From: Planctomycetota bacterium
GTDB taxonomy: Bacteria > Planctomycetota > UBA1135 > UBA2386
Assembly: GCA_014192625.1 (NCBI GenBank)
Contig: BJHM01000019.1
Coordinates: 1-64,000, forward strand
Direction of reading: 5' to 3'
DNA: 64,000 nucleotides
Shown here piece after piece: positions 16,894 through 26,689 of the stretch. The notes below the pieces were generated by a model. The model was not told where the DNA came from. It did not search any database and worked only from the letters and a program-made list of their open reading frames with translations. The translations under genes and the position numbers were made by a program. How positions within the stretch are numbered: the first letter of the stretch is position 1; every line of letters starts with the position of its first letter.

Positions 16894-18515
16894 CTCTCGC
16901 CTTAGCCACAGGTTGCCCTAAAGCGAGGTCCGCATGGCACTATAATCACGCCAGTTGCCGGATCCGTATTTGCACCAGTCACCCCCTTCGTCCCAGCCAT
17001 TCAAGAATCCGCACAGCAGGGTTTACCGGTTGCGATTTCGGCTGCGATGGTGGCGGTTAGCGACAGCTAACAAGGCCTCGACCTGCGGCAGCTTGCGATG
17101 CCGTTGCTAGCCCTGCTTTGTCGCCTTCGCGCAAGGCGACACAGTCGCTCGCTTTCATTTCAAAGCCCCTTGCCCCCACTTTCCCAAAAGCAGCAGCTTG
17201 ATCCATTCGAGGCTCTTCACTGCGCATCCCTATAACTGCTGTCGGTAGCGCGGGAGCTCCGCACCTTGCCAACTGTCGGCAAACTTACAGTGGGTCGGCC
17301 AGGTTCGGTCGGAGCACAGCAAAAGAGTGCATCCACTGCCTTCGCGAAAGCCTCTGGCACTAACAACTCTAAGCGCACAAGAACGATTTGATCGCTGCAA
17401 GGCAGCCATGCAGGAAGCTAGGGTCAGGTTCTGCGCGGAGTGAGGAGCGCGTTCGGGTCGTGCAAACGCGGGAGCGTCAATAACGGGGCGCTCGAATCGT
17501 TTGACCCGTAGATGGCGGGGATCTAAGCCTCGTCAGCGCGAAAAGGACGCGATAAACTGCGAACGCAAGGGCGGCAGCAGGACCGCTTGCCGCTTGCCGC
17601 TTGCCGTGGGCACAGCGGCCAACGACTCGGGCTTCGCAGGGCCGCAGCCCGATAGGAGGCGATCAAACGAGCTCAGCACAAGCAATCGTATCAGCATCGG
17701 GTCACCTATTTTTTAGTCGGCAAGCCGCAGCTGTAAAGACAATGCCAGCCGCGCATCGGCGGCAATAGTGCAGCCCTTATTCAAGCCCGATTCTAATACC
17801 TTAGCTATTCTTCACCATTACAAAAACGCCATCCTTGTAACACCGTTTAAGGAAAGAAAACCTGGCCTGTCCGAGAGCGGAGAATAACAGGCGGACCGCG
17901 AAAATCGGTCACCCATCACATAAAAACCCCTGCGCACGGCTCCTGCCGCGTGAGACAGAAAAACCCGATCGAAGCAGCTACATTTTTTTTCCGCGACCGA
18001 TTTCTTGCGGCCGAAAACCAACACGGCACCGAGTGCGAACGGCGGAACCTCAAAAGAAATGGCCCACACTTTTGGCAATCGCCAAATAGCGCCGCAAATA
18101 CGGCAGCCCACACATACGACTCTACGCCATAAGCTTAGCCAAATAGCCCTGCCCCAAAGCACGCGGGAAAAGCAAAATAAAAAATGTGCATGATCAAACC
18201 GCTGCGCAGGATCGAACTGTTGCGCAACTGCCACTGATAGGCAAGGCCACGAAAACGCGGAATCTCGATCCGTCATTACACGTGGAAACCAGCCACGAAA
18301 ATCGGCCTTGGTCAAATGCAACACCGATTCGAGCCCCAAACCGTGGCGCCTGAGACAGGACTAGAAGCTGCGGAGCTACGCACAAGTGCGGATCGAAATC
18401 AAGCGCGATGTGATCTATGGTATTTCATCAGAATCTGTGCAGACAGCAATGTTTGAGGCCGCCTAATAGCCCGCCTCAGCCGCGCGTCATAAGCTCTCCT
18501 AATAGGTAACCGCCA
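16894..18515. other. Gene-free stretch of 1.6 kb
   Basis: No convincing gene on either strand. Open frames such as 17818-18339 minus and 17501-17716 plus give Cys/Arg/Trp-rich or low-complexity translations without domains. A small repeat of GCTTGCC (three copies near 17585) is present. Base composition falls towards 18 kb. The stretch separates the sugar genes from the signalling island and could contain an unrecognised structured RNA or decayed genes. Confidence 0.5.
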
Positions 18516-19715
18516 ATGCTCGCATTCGAGTCAGCGTCAAACGGAATAATCGACACCAAAAAGGCAGTAGAAAGTGCGATTCTAGCAGCTAGTGCTGGCC
18601 ATTCTGCCGCAGATTGCCGCTTGGTTGCACTCCACCTGACAATGGGCCATGACCACAACGCCGTGTTGCAGTCGGTGCGCAAACACTGCCCCAAGGCCCG
18701 AATCATTGGCTGCACATGCGCTGGCGTAATCGGCCGAGAAGGCGCCAACGAAAGCATGCGCGCCATAGCCGTGATGTTGGTTTTCGGCGAGGCCCACGAG
18801 GTCTTAATGACCTACGTCGAGCACCTGGACGGCAGCAACTCGGATCTAGCCGCCGCGAAGCTTGCGCGCGACTTGGTCAAACAGTCGGGTAAGCCAAAAT
18901 TCGTGATGCTCCTCGCGTCCGGAATCGACGTGGACGCAGATAAAGCGATTGCCGGAATCGAGTCAGTCCTTGGCGATGACATTACCATTTTTGGCGGCAC
19001 ATCAGCCGACAACATGAAGGGCATAGCGAGCTACCAATTTGTCGACGACAGCGTGCATGAACATGCCGCCATGTTGGTGGGTTTCTTCGATCCCTCGCTC
19101 GAAGTTTACACGCAGGCCTCCCATGGCTTCACACCCGCCGCGGTAGAGCTGACGGTCACTAAATCAACCGGCAACCGCGTGCACCAAATCGCCGGCGAGC
19201 CGGCGTGGCGCTCTTTTACCAGGCACCTCGGCCAACCTGAAACAGCAAAACCTGGTGACACGATTCCGAGTGGCGCCGTCGGGATACGACTGAGCGACGC
19301 AGATGCCGAAGAATACGGCGACTCGCACATCCTGCGCGTAATCACTCATAGCGAGGCAGACGGGACATTCCTTATGCCGGTCACTTGCCCGGCCGGCACA
19401 AAGCTCTCCCTTATGCACCGGGACGAGGCACGCATCTTTCGCAACCTCGACGTAATGATGCGCCAAATTCTCGCCGCCTGCGGCACCAAAAAGATCGTCG
19501 CCGTTTTCCATGCGGACTGCGGCGCTCGCGGCAGGCTAACCCTCGACCGTGTAACAAAAGAAGAAATTGTACGGGCGATGCAAAAACCCTTGGCCGTAAA
19601 TGGGAAAGTCAGCGCATGGCTGGGAATGTATGGATTCGGTGAGTTTGCCCGACTCGGTGGCCGCAACCAGTTCCACAACTACACAACCTCGCTTTACGTC
19701 ATCACGCGGGCATGA
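18516..19715 (+). CDS. FIST-domain sensory protein
   Basis: A 399-residue cytoplasmic protein with the FIST N domain (about 30-220; note RIIGCTCAGVIG and the FGGTSADNM stretch) followed by FIST C (about 225-375; note GARGRLTL and the final WLGMYGFGEFARLGGRNQFHNYT). FIST proteins are proposed small-ligand sensors, and some bind nitric oxide through heme (NosP). The conserved Cys and His positions for heme were not verified here. The stop overlaps the start of the histidine kinase by ATGA, the usual arrangement in which a FIST protein controls its cognate kinase. Base composition is lower in GC than the genes before it. Confidence 0.88.
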   Translation: MLAFESASNGIIDTKKAVESAILAASAGHSAADCRLVALHLTMGHDHNAVLQSVRKHCPKARIIGCTCAGVIGREGANESMRAIAVMLVFGEAHEVLMTYVEHLDGSNSDLAAAKLARDLVKQSGKPKFVMLLASGIDVDADKAIAGIESVLGDDITIFGGTSADNMKGIASYQFVDDSVHEHAAMLVGFFDPSLEVYTQASHGFTPAAVELTVTKSTGNRVHQIAGEPAWRSFTRHLGQPETAKPGDTIPSGAVGIRLSDADAEEYGDSHILRVITHSEADGTFLMPVTCPAGTKLSLMHRDEARIFRNLDVMMRQILAACGTKKIVAVFHADCGARGRLTLDRVTKEEIVRAMQKPLAVNGKVSAWLGMYGFGEFARLGGRNQFHNYTTSLYVITRA

Positions 19716-22003
19716 GTGATCGAGCGCTAAATATGAGGCAGCCTGACGAGCCTCACATAGAAAAGCCGATGGTTGCTTTACAGGCAGAACTGGAAAGAAC
19801 CGTCGGCATGCTCTTGTCAACCCAGCAAATGCTGATTGACATTCGCCACAAGCGCGACGCCGAGCAGCGCGTGCTCGATGGCGTCGTTCGCTTTAGCCAA
19901 CGGCAGCAACTTGACAAATCTGGGACCAGTTTCTGGGAATGTGTGGCGGACGCAGGCGCAGAGACTTTTGACTGCGAATACTGCTTAGTTGTCGAACAGG
20001 AGGCGAGAATCATGCGCATTCTTGCCGCGCGTGGTCCAGAAATCACCGGGCCACAGGAGTCGGACCAATTAGCGCATATCATCTATCAGTGCTTGCGGGA
20101 TGAAACACACATTCTCAGTGGTGAGGCCCTCGCTAAAGTCTGTATCGGCGGGCAACAATTGGCCACGCTAATGTTGACGACAGTCCAACAAACTGAAAAT
20201 TTGCCATGGCGCTTATTAGTGACAGCGGTCTCCGTCAAAAAGCAGGGCTTCTTTCCAAAGATGGAGGAAAAATCGCTGCCGGGACTGCGCATGCTTGCAA
20301 GCCACGTGAATGTATTGCATTTGATGCTCCATTCACAGCAACAGGTCACAGCGCAACTCAAAGATCTGGATCGAGCTCATAACGCACTAACGAGGGCAAA
20401 TGATGACCTCGAAAACCAAGTTGCCAAGCAGCACATCGCTGCTGTTTTGTTAGGGGAAAACGAACAAAAATACCGCGCCATTTTTGATGGCAGCGCAGAC
20501 GGAATGGCACTCGTCGAAATCGAAACACAAAATTTGGTCGAATGCAATCAAGCACTCATTCAGATGACGGCAAGCGGTCGCGCCAAATTGATCGGCAAAC
20601 AAATCTCGGCTTTTGCGTCTTTTAGCTTAGACGCCATTCCAGACGATTCAAAAAAGCGCTCAGGCTCCCATTTGAACCAGCGGGTTGATCGCGGCCATCT
20701 AGTGACCTCCCAAAACAATCTGATCCCCGTTGAATTCAACTCGTCAGAATTACATCTATCAGGTCGCAAATACCAATTAATTGTCTTTCACGACATATCA
20801 AATCGCACACGTGCTGAGGAAGAAAAAGAAAAACTGCTTTCGCAGCTCGCGCAGTCGCACAAAATGGAAGCGATCGGCAGACTCGCAGGCGGCGTGGCGC
20901 ACGACTTTAACAACCTGCTAACCGTCATTTGTGGCTACACCGAGCTCCTAAGCGGAGAGACAAATCTACAGCGCCATCAAACAGATCAGCTTCACGAGAT
21001 CTTGGCGGCCAGCCAGCGCGCCAGAGCACTCACCCAGCAACTGCTGATGTTCAGTCGCAAACAGGTCATCCGACCAATACTTGCTGATATGAATCAGCAA
21101 ATCGAATCTTCCCTGCGCATCTACCGGCGCCTGATCGGCGAGGACATAAACCTAAACTTCCAACCATGCGAAGAACCCACGCCGATTCTTGCGGATCCGC
21201 AGCAACTGGACCAGATCATCGGCAACCTTTTGATCAACGCTCGCGACGCAATCAATGCCTGCACCACGGGAACGCAAAATCGTGAGATCAGCATCGTAAC
21301 GGGCATCGTCGACAGGGTCAGCAAGAGCAGAGTCCTTGGCCGCCATGTCAGAGTGACGCTGACCGATACTGGCTTTGGAATGGATAGTGACACGCTAAAC
21401 AACATCTTTGAGCCTTTCTTTACGACCAAAGACATCGGCAAGGGGACCGGCCTTGGCCTAGCCACCGTTTTTGGCGTCATTCAGCAGAACAACGGCAGCA
21501 TCGAGGTACAAAGCAAACTCGGCAGCGGCACTCAGTTCACTATCTACTGGCCGCAGAATCTTAGTGACATAATGCTCCCTCAAATCGCCAAAGAAACATC
21601 ATCAGTTTTGACCGGCACCGAATACGTTATTTTGGTCGAAGATGATCAGCGTGTTCGCGACTTCGTAACACATGGACTTACTAAATTCGGCTATCGCGTG
21701 GCCGTATTTCAGAATGCTGCGGATGCCCTGGAAATGCTCGGCAATTGCACGCCGGAGCCTGATATAATCGTTACAGATGTCGTAATGCCTGGCATGGACG
21801 GCCGCGAATTCGCTAATGCCGCCCTCTGCCAGCGGCCGGACTTGCCAGTAATTTTTATTTCTGGCTACACGGACGACATTATTGCGCGGCATGGTGTCGT
21901 GCAATCAGGCGAAACTTTGCTTGAGAAGCCGTTCAGCATCAACGCACTGGCACAGAAGATCCGAGAGCTGCTCGACGCGCGCCAGCAGAGGAGTTCCAAT
22001 TGA
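19712..22003 (+). CDS. Hybrid histidine kinase (GAF-like/PAS, HisKA, HATPase, REC)
   Basis: A 763-residue soluble sensor kinase. Residues 50-200 look like a GAF-type module, 205-245 a coiled coil, and 250-370 a PAS domain (EQKYRAIFDGSADGMALVE). The H box is GGVAHDFNNLL with phosphorylatable His397; the N box centres on Asn509, the G boxes on DTGFGM (552) and GKGTGLGLA. The C-terminal receiver has its acceptor Asp689 in IIVTDVVMPGMDG and Lys739. The HDFNNLL type and attached REC are usual in hybrid kinases that signal through a phosphorelay or degrade their own signal. Coupled to the FIST gene, so it probably reads that sensor. No membrane segment. Confidence 0.9.
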   Translation: MSDRALNMRQPDEPHIEKPMVALQAELERTVGMLLSTQQMLIDIRHKRDAEQRVLDGVVRFSQRQQLDKSGTSFWECVADAGAETFDCEYCLVVEQEARIMRILAARGPEITGPQESDQLAHIIYQCLRDETHILSGEALAKVCIGGQQLATLMLTTVQQTENLPWRLLVTAVSVKKQGFFPKMEEKSLPGLRMLASHVNVLHLMLHSQQQVTAQLKDLDRAHNALTRANDDLENQVAKQHIAAVLLGENEQKYRAIFDGSADGMALVEIETQNLVECNQALIQMTASGRAKLIGKQISAFASFSLDAIPDDSKKRSGSHLNQRVDRGHLVTSQNNLIPVEFNSSELHLSGRKYQLIVFHDISNRTRAEEEKEKLLSQLAQSHKMEAIGRLAGGVAHDFNNLLTVICGYTELLSGETNLQRHQTDQLHEILAASQRARALTQQLLMFSRKQVIRPILADMNQQIESSLRIYRRLIGEDINLNFQPCEEPTPILADPQQLDQIIGNLLINARDAINACTTGTQNREISIVTGIVDRVSKSRVLGRHVRVTLTDTGFGMDSDTLNNIFEPFFTTKDIGKGTGLGLATVFGVIQQNNGSIEVQSKLGSGTQFTIYWPQNLSDIMLPQIAKETSSVLTGTEYVILVEDDQRVRDFVTHGLTKFGYRVAVFQNAADALEMLGNCTPEPDIIVTDVVMPGMDGREFANAALCQRPDLPVIFISGYTDDIIARHGVVQSGETLLEKPFSINALAQKIRELLDARQQRSSN

Positions 22004-22163
22004 CAGGCCAGCTTTTCCGTTTGGCGCCAACCTCGGCCTGACTGTCAATCAAGGGTATTTTCGCAAACGCAAACTGCTAGGCGCGAAACTGCGGCCAAGC
22101 GGACATCTAAGTCGCAGTCGCTAACCAAAACGCCCGCCTGAGACCCACTCAGCAGTGCAATCG

Positions 22164-24203
22164 CTAGGCAAACAGGTAGCGCTGCATTTTTTGATCGGCA
22201 ATACTTTGCGCTCTGATTGCGCCCGGACGCGGACTGACCGCCAAGGCAAGGCTGCGCGCGCTCAACTGAGCACTGGGTGGCTGCAAAACTACCTTGCCAT
22301 CCTGAACCAGCTTGGTGGAAGCCAAAATAAGCGCGCTCTCAATCCCCAGCACCGTGAGTGGCCTGGCGAAGAAATACCCTTGCCCAAGACGGCAACGCCG
22401 CTGCGATAAAAGGTTGCGGGTGCTCACCGTTTCAATGCCTTCCGCTGTTACCTCAAAGCCAAGCCGCTCAGCTAAGCCGAGGATCATGTCGACAATCGCA
22501 ATCTTGTCTGGTTCCTGCTCCATGTTATGAATGAAGGAACGGTCGATCTTGAGTTCGTCGAATTTCAACTGCAGCAGGTAGGACAAAGAAGAAAATCCAA
22601 CCCCGAAGTCATCGATCGCCACCGAGACGCCAATCGCATGCAGGTCTTCTATCAGCTGACAGGCACGCGGCAAGTCGCTGAGCACCGATGATTCGGTAAG
22701 CTCAAGCTGCAGGTGCTTCGCGTCAAGGCCCGCTTTCTGCAAACATGATCGAACCATTGCCACCAAATCCGTTTGATGAATCTGAATCGCCGAAACGTTG
22801 ACCGCAACGCGCTGAAACGGCCGCTGCTGTGCCAACCACGTTGCCATCTGCGTGCAGGCGGTGCGAAGCACCCATTCGCCGATCCCCACAATCGTTCCGT
22901 TCTGCTCGGCTAATTCGATGAAATCGGCGGGCGAAACCAAGCCAAACTGCGGGTGCTGCCATCGAACCAGTGCTTCGAAGCCAAAAACGTCATCGGTCAA
23001 CAGGCTCACTTGCGGCTGGTAGACCAAATGCAGTTGGTTGCGCTCAACCGCGTGATACAGATCTGCCTCGAGCTGAAACTTGTCAGCCAAATCGACCGGC
23101 AGAGCCCCCTGAAATACCTCGAGGCCAGAAAATGCCCGGCTCATCGCCAGCTTGGTTGCGGCTTCTGCCTGTAACAGAAGGTCCCCAGCTTTGGCCGGAG
23201 CGGGAGCATCTGTTTCGCTGCTCACAGAAGCAATTGCCCCATACGTCATTCCAATAATGAACTGCACAAAAATCTCACGTCCTTGCACCTGGTATTGCTG
23301 CCGCATCGCATCTGCCAAATCCTGCAATTGGCTCATGGCGAGCATCCCATCTGTACCAGCCAAAAATACGAGACCAAACCGCTGCACGCCTAAATGCCCC
23401 ACTGCCATCAATAACGGCCGAGCCGCAACTTCAACCAGCAGGCGTTGTTCGATCGCGTGCTGCAATTCCTCCCCCGCAGCGTGGCCAAGCTTGCCGTAGA
23501 TCTTGTCCGAGTCCGTGATGCGAAGAATCGCCACCGGCAACGTCGGCAGCGCAATACTGCATGTAACACTCAAGCGTTCCACGACGCGCTCAAACTGCCG
23601 CCGATCGAGCATCCCAATTGGCGCGGCGCGCATTTGCCGACCTAATCCAGACTGCATCAGCGACGTAAGCCGCTCCGTCATTGTGGAGACCTGCTGCTGT
23701 AAGACCTCGGTAATTTGCCGACGGCGAGCGAGACGCGACCGAACAGCATCAACCAATTCAGAAATCAAAAACGGCTTCGCAATGTAGTCATCCGCGCCAA
23801 GCCGCATACCATTCCGCACATTCGCCTGGTCGCCTAGGCCGGTCAAGAAAATGAAAGGCATGTCACAGGTCGCAGCATCCCCACGGAGCGCGCTAAGAAC
23901 TCCGTGCCCATCAATGCCGGGCATATTAATGTCACAGACGATCAAATCCGGGTGGGCAGAGCGCGCAAAGACGATTCCAGCAGCCCCCGTCTCCACAGAG
24001 ATAGCCTCAAATCCAGCAACCCGCAGCGCGCGCTGGATATAGCGCAACACTGCCGGATCATCGTCGATGATGAGCACTTTGGTTTTTACATGGTGGGCGA
24101 GCCCCTTGTCTTTGTCAGGCGTAGCTGACAACGGACCAGATCTTGGATCGCTTACTGCCAAATCCGCAATCGCCGGGCATGTGCTTGCAAGTTCACTGCG
24201 CAT
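22164..24203 (-). CDS. Response regulator with degenerate GGDEF and intact EAL (c-di-GMP phosphodiesterase)
   Basis: A 679-residue protein. The receiver domain (40-160) has acidic residues Asp47-Asp49, acceptor Asp91 and Lys143. Residues 195-365 are GGDEF-like, but the signature is replaced by a stretch ending QRFGLVF (274-280), so it should not make c-di-GMP. Residues 375-625 are an EAL domain with all key residues: Glu410 (EALVRW), Asn469, Glu501, the Asp531-Asp532 pair in DDFGVGFSSL, Lys552 and Glu588 (EGIE). It therefore should hydrolyse c-di-GMP under phosphorylation control. It lies convergent to the FIST-kinase operon and divergent from the GAF kinase, either of which could be its phosphodonor. 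Confidence 0.9.
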   Translation of the reverse strand: MRSELASTCPAIADLAVSDPRSGPLSATPDKDKGLAHHVKTKVLIIDDDPAVLRYIQRALRVAGFEAISVETGAAGIVFARSAHPDLIVCDINMPGIDGHGVLSALRGDAATCDMPFIFLTGLGDQANVRNGMRLGADDYIAKPFLISELVDAVRSRLARRRQITEVLQQQVSTMTERLTSLMQSGLGRQMRAAPIGMLDRRQFERVVERLSVTCSIALPTLPVAILRITDSDKIYGKLGHAAGEELQHAIEQRLLVEVAARPLLMAVGHLGVQRFGLVFLAGTDGMLAMSQLQDLADAMRQQYQVQGREIFVQFIIGMTYGAIASVSSETDAPAPAKAGDLLLQAEAATKLAMSRAFSGLEVFQGALPVDLADKFQLEADLYHAVERNQLHLVYQPQVSLLTDDVFGFEALVRWQHPQFGLVSPADFIELAEQNGTIVGIGEWVLRTACTQMATWLAQQRPFQRVAVNVSAIQIHQTDLVAMVRSCLQKAGLDAKHLQLELTESSVLSDLPRACQLIEDLHAIGVSVAIDDFGVGFSSLSYLLQLKFDELKIDRSFIHNMEQEPDKIAIVDMILGLAERLGFEVTAEGIETVSTRNLLSQRRCRLGQGYFFARPLTVLGIESALILASTKLVQDGKVVLQPPSAQLSARSLALAVSPRPGAIRAQSIADQKMQRYLFA

Positions 24204-24942
24204 CGACGGCCACCTTTGCAGCTAGCAAACCCATTGCCAAAAATCGCGCAGAAAGCATGACTCTCGCTTGCCAACAGCAACTGCTGCACCTGCATGGCAA
24301 GACTGCTATTGAAAAATCGACCACAGGGAAACTGCCAAAATTGTGCTGATTCCGTATAGGCATGGGAACAAGCTCCTTTTTAAATTCGACGAGCGGTCAG
24401 GCTGACCATTCGCCGGAAAGAGTGCTGCTAACACTCAAAAAATTTTATCTTAAATGAGCCCTGCAGCCGGCTGGGGGTCGGCCAGAGAACTCGCAAGAAA
24501 GTAACCATCACAGGAAAGCAATCTATGGGCACATATGCGCATGTCCACGCACTTGAGACCGCCATGATACTGGCAATTACGGGGCCAGCTGGCAGCTAAC
24601 TGGTCTGCACGAGAACTTCTGCATTGCAGGTCATACAGCTTTGGCCGCCGGCAGATCACGAAGCACCTCAGCCACCAACATTTGAATAGCAAACTACGCA
24701 AAAAGGCTACCACATGATTTTCGATGCCACGCGGCAACAGGTTGTCCGTGCCAGAAGTCGTATTTTTGCAAATTTTCGCATTACGGTTGTAGCGCTGAAA
24801 ACAACGCAGCCACCGGCTTACGCATTAGTGCTAGCCGGAAGCAAAAAATTTTGCTGTCAATGACCTCGTCTGCGGGAATGGCGGGCTTGTAAAATCGGCA
24901 TATTTTTCTACCCTTATTGCGAGGCTGCTTGATCCCCCATTT
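24204..24942. other. Divergent intergenic region of 739 bp
   Basis: This AT-richer gap separates the divergently transcribed EAL regulator and GAF kinase. No credible gene: 24450-24737 minus is short and domain-free. It must contain promoters for both genes. Several A/T runs occur (near 24374 and 24848), but no sequence was clear enough to call a -35/-10 pair or an operator. Confidence 0.45.
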
Positions 24943-26637
24943 ATGACAGATCAACTACCAGAAAAATCTATCCGCGGCAAAACTGGTGCGATGGATCCGC
25001 AGACGGCTCTCCGGCAGTTGACCAGCTTTGCACACTTGCTGCTGCAACGGAATTCCTTGGATGACCTGTTGTGGGATATCGCCCAAAAGATCGGTGAGCT
25101 CCTCGGCTTCGACGATTGCGTCGTATACCTCGTTGAGCCTGAAGGTCTCTTTCAGGTTGCTGCTTTCGGCATAAAAAATCCGCGCGAACGTGAGATCTAT
25201 GAGCGGCTAATCATCGCGAAAAACCATGGCATCGTCGGGTATGTTGCGTCCACTGGTAAGCCATTGATCACCAATGACACCAGCCTCGAGCCGCGCTACC
25301 TAAAAGACTTCGTTGCTGGCCGCAGCGAATTAACCGTACCCATAATTTACGAAGGCGTTGTGATCGGCGTTCTCGACTGTGAATCAGCATTCATTAACCA
25401 CTTTTCCGATAGCGACCAGGTGATGCTTACCGCGGTTGCGACCCTTGCCGCGCCGCGCATTGCCTCGGCGATTGCCGAACGCAACCACAAAGTGACGGTT
25501 GCCAATCTCGTCAAGGCTGAAGCCGATCACTTACAACGCGAACAAGAGCTGGTTGCCGACCGGCTTGTTTCGCTAGGCCAGCTCGCTGGCGGCATCGCGC
25601 ACGACTTCAACAACCTGCTGACGGCGATTCTCGGCAACATCTCGCTAGCGCGACTCGACCTGCCGCTTGGCACGTCTTTGGACCTGCTCACCGAGGCCGA
25701 GGTCGCCTGCGAGCGGGCGCAAAGCCTTACCAAACAACTTCTCACATTTTCTCGGGGCGGGGATCCGGTGATGCTGGTTCAAGACCTCGGGAAAATCGTG
25801 CGCGATTCAATCCAATTTGCACTGCGCGGAACTAATACCGCAGTGCGCTTCGACATCGACAATGCCCTGCCACTCGCGACGCTCGACATCGGGCAAATCA
25901 CACAAGTGTTTCACAACCTGGCGATCAATGCCTCACAAGCAACTCCGGCTGGTGGCACCTTGCACGTCACAGTCCGCAATCAACCCACTTACACGCCTCC
26001 GTGCATCGAAGTGCGCTGTCAAGATGATGGCCCTGGGGTATCGGTGGAAAATCGGTTGCGAATCTTTGACCCTTATTTCACCACAAAGGCAAGTGGGACT
26101 GGGCTCGGACTCGCAACTTCGTTTTGGATAATGCGCCGTCACAAGGGATCCCTGGTGCTAGACACCACCGTTCCTTCTGGCGCTTGCTTTGTAGTCAGTC
26201 TGCCAACCACTGCAGAGGATCCGCCCGGGCTAAAGATCCTTGCGCATCTGGCTGGACCAAAGGGCCTGAAGATCCTCGTCATGGACGACGAGCCTAGTTT
26301 ACGAAACCTTTTATCCCGCATGCTCAATAGGATTGGCCACACGGTGCAAGTTGCCGCCACAAGTGACGAGTTACTCGCCATCTGGCGTGCTAACCGCACA
26401 AGCGATCGGCCATTTGACGTTTTAGTCCTCGATCTAACAATGCCGGGTGACCGCAGCGGGCACGCCACGCTCAAACTAATACATGCGGAAGACCCTTCGG
26501 TTCGGGCAATCGTCACCAGTGGCTACCACAGCGACCCGGTTCTTTCAAATCCGCGTCATTATGGTTTTCGCACGCTGCTAGAGAAGCCATTCAAATTAGA
26601 GGATCTGCAAGCTGCGCTCGTAGCGGCCGTAACTTAA
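24943..26637 (+). CDS. Hybrid histidine kinase (GAF, HisKA, HATPase, REC)
   Basis: A 564-residue soluble kinase. Residues 35-180 form a GAF domain (ligand or photoreceptor type, ligand unknown). The H box GGIAHDFNNLL carries His220, the N box is around Asn329, and the ATP lid reads DDGPGV (361-366) and GTGLGLA. The C-terminal receiver has acidic Asp448-Asp449, acceptor Asp497 in VLVLDLTMPG and a Lys in LLEKPF. Same H-box class as the FIST-linked kinase. Position beside the EAL regulator suggests a shared network, but partner choice cannot be told from sequence. ATG start at 24943. Confidence 0.9.
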   Translation: MTDQLPEKSIRGKTGAMDPQTALRQLTSFAHLLLQRNSLDDLLWDIAQKIGELLGFDDCVVYLVEPEGLFQVAAFGIKNPREREIYERLIIAKNHGIVGYVASTGKPLITNDTSLEPRYLKDFVAGRSELTVPIIYEGVVIGVLDCESAFINHFSDSDQVMLTAVATLAAPRIASAIAERNHKVTVANLVKAEADHLQREQELVADRLVSLGQLAGGIAHDFNNLLTAILGNISLARLDLPLGTSLDLLTEAEVACERAQSLTKQLLTFSRGGDPVMLVQDLGKIVRDSIQFALRGTNTAVRFDIDNALPLATLDIGQITQVFHNLAINASQATPAGGTLHVTVRNQPTYTPPCIEVRCQDDGPGVSVENRLRIFDPYFTTKASGTGLGLATSFWIMRRHKGSLVLDTTVPSGACFVVSLPTTAEDPPGLKILAHLAGPKGLKILVMDDEPSLRNLLSRMLNRIGHTVQVAATSDELLAIWRANRTSDRPFDVLVLDLTMPGDRSGHATLKLIHAEDPSVRAIVTSGYHSDPVLSNPRHYGFRTLLEKPFKLEDLQAALVAAVT

Positions 26638-26689
26638 TAACAGCCCGTCAAAACTGCACGCTGGCAGAGTGCCTATTGTGAGCGGGGCG

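Noticed and set aside
17818..18339. A 173-codon minus-strand frame in the gene-free block
   Set aside because: Composition (many Cys, Trp and Arg with no pattern) and lack of any recognised motif make it look like chance in low-stop DNA.
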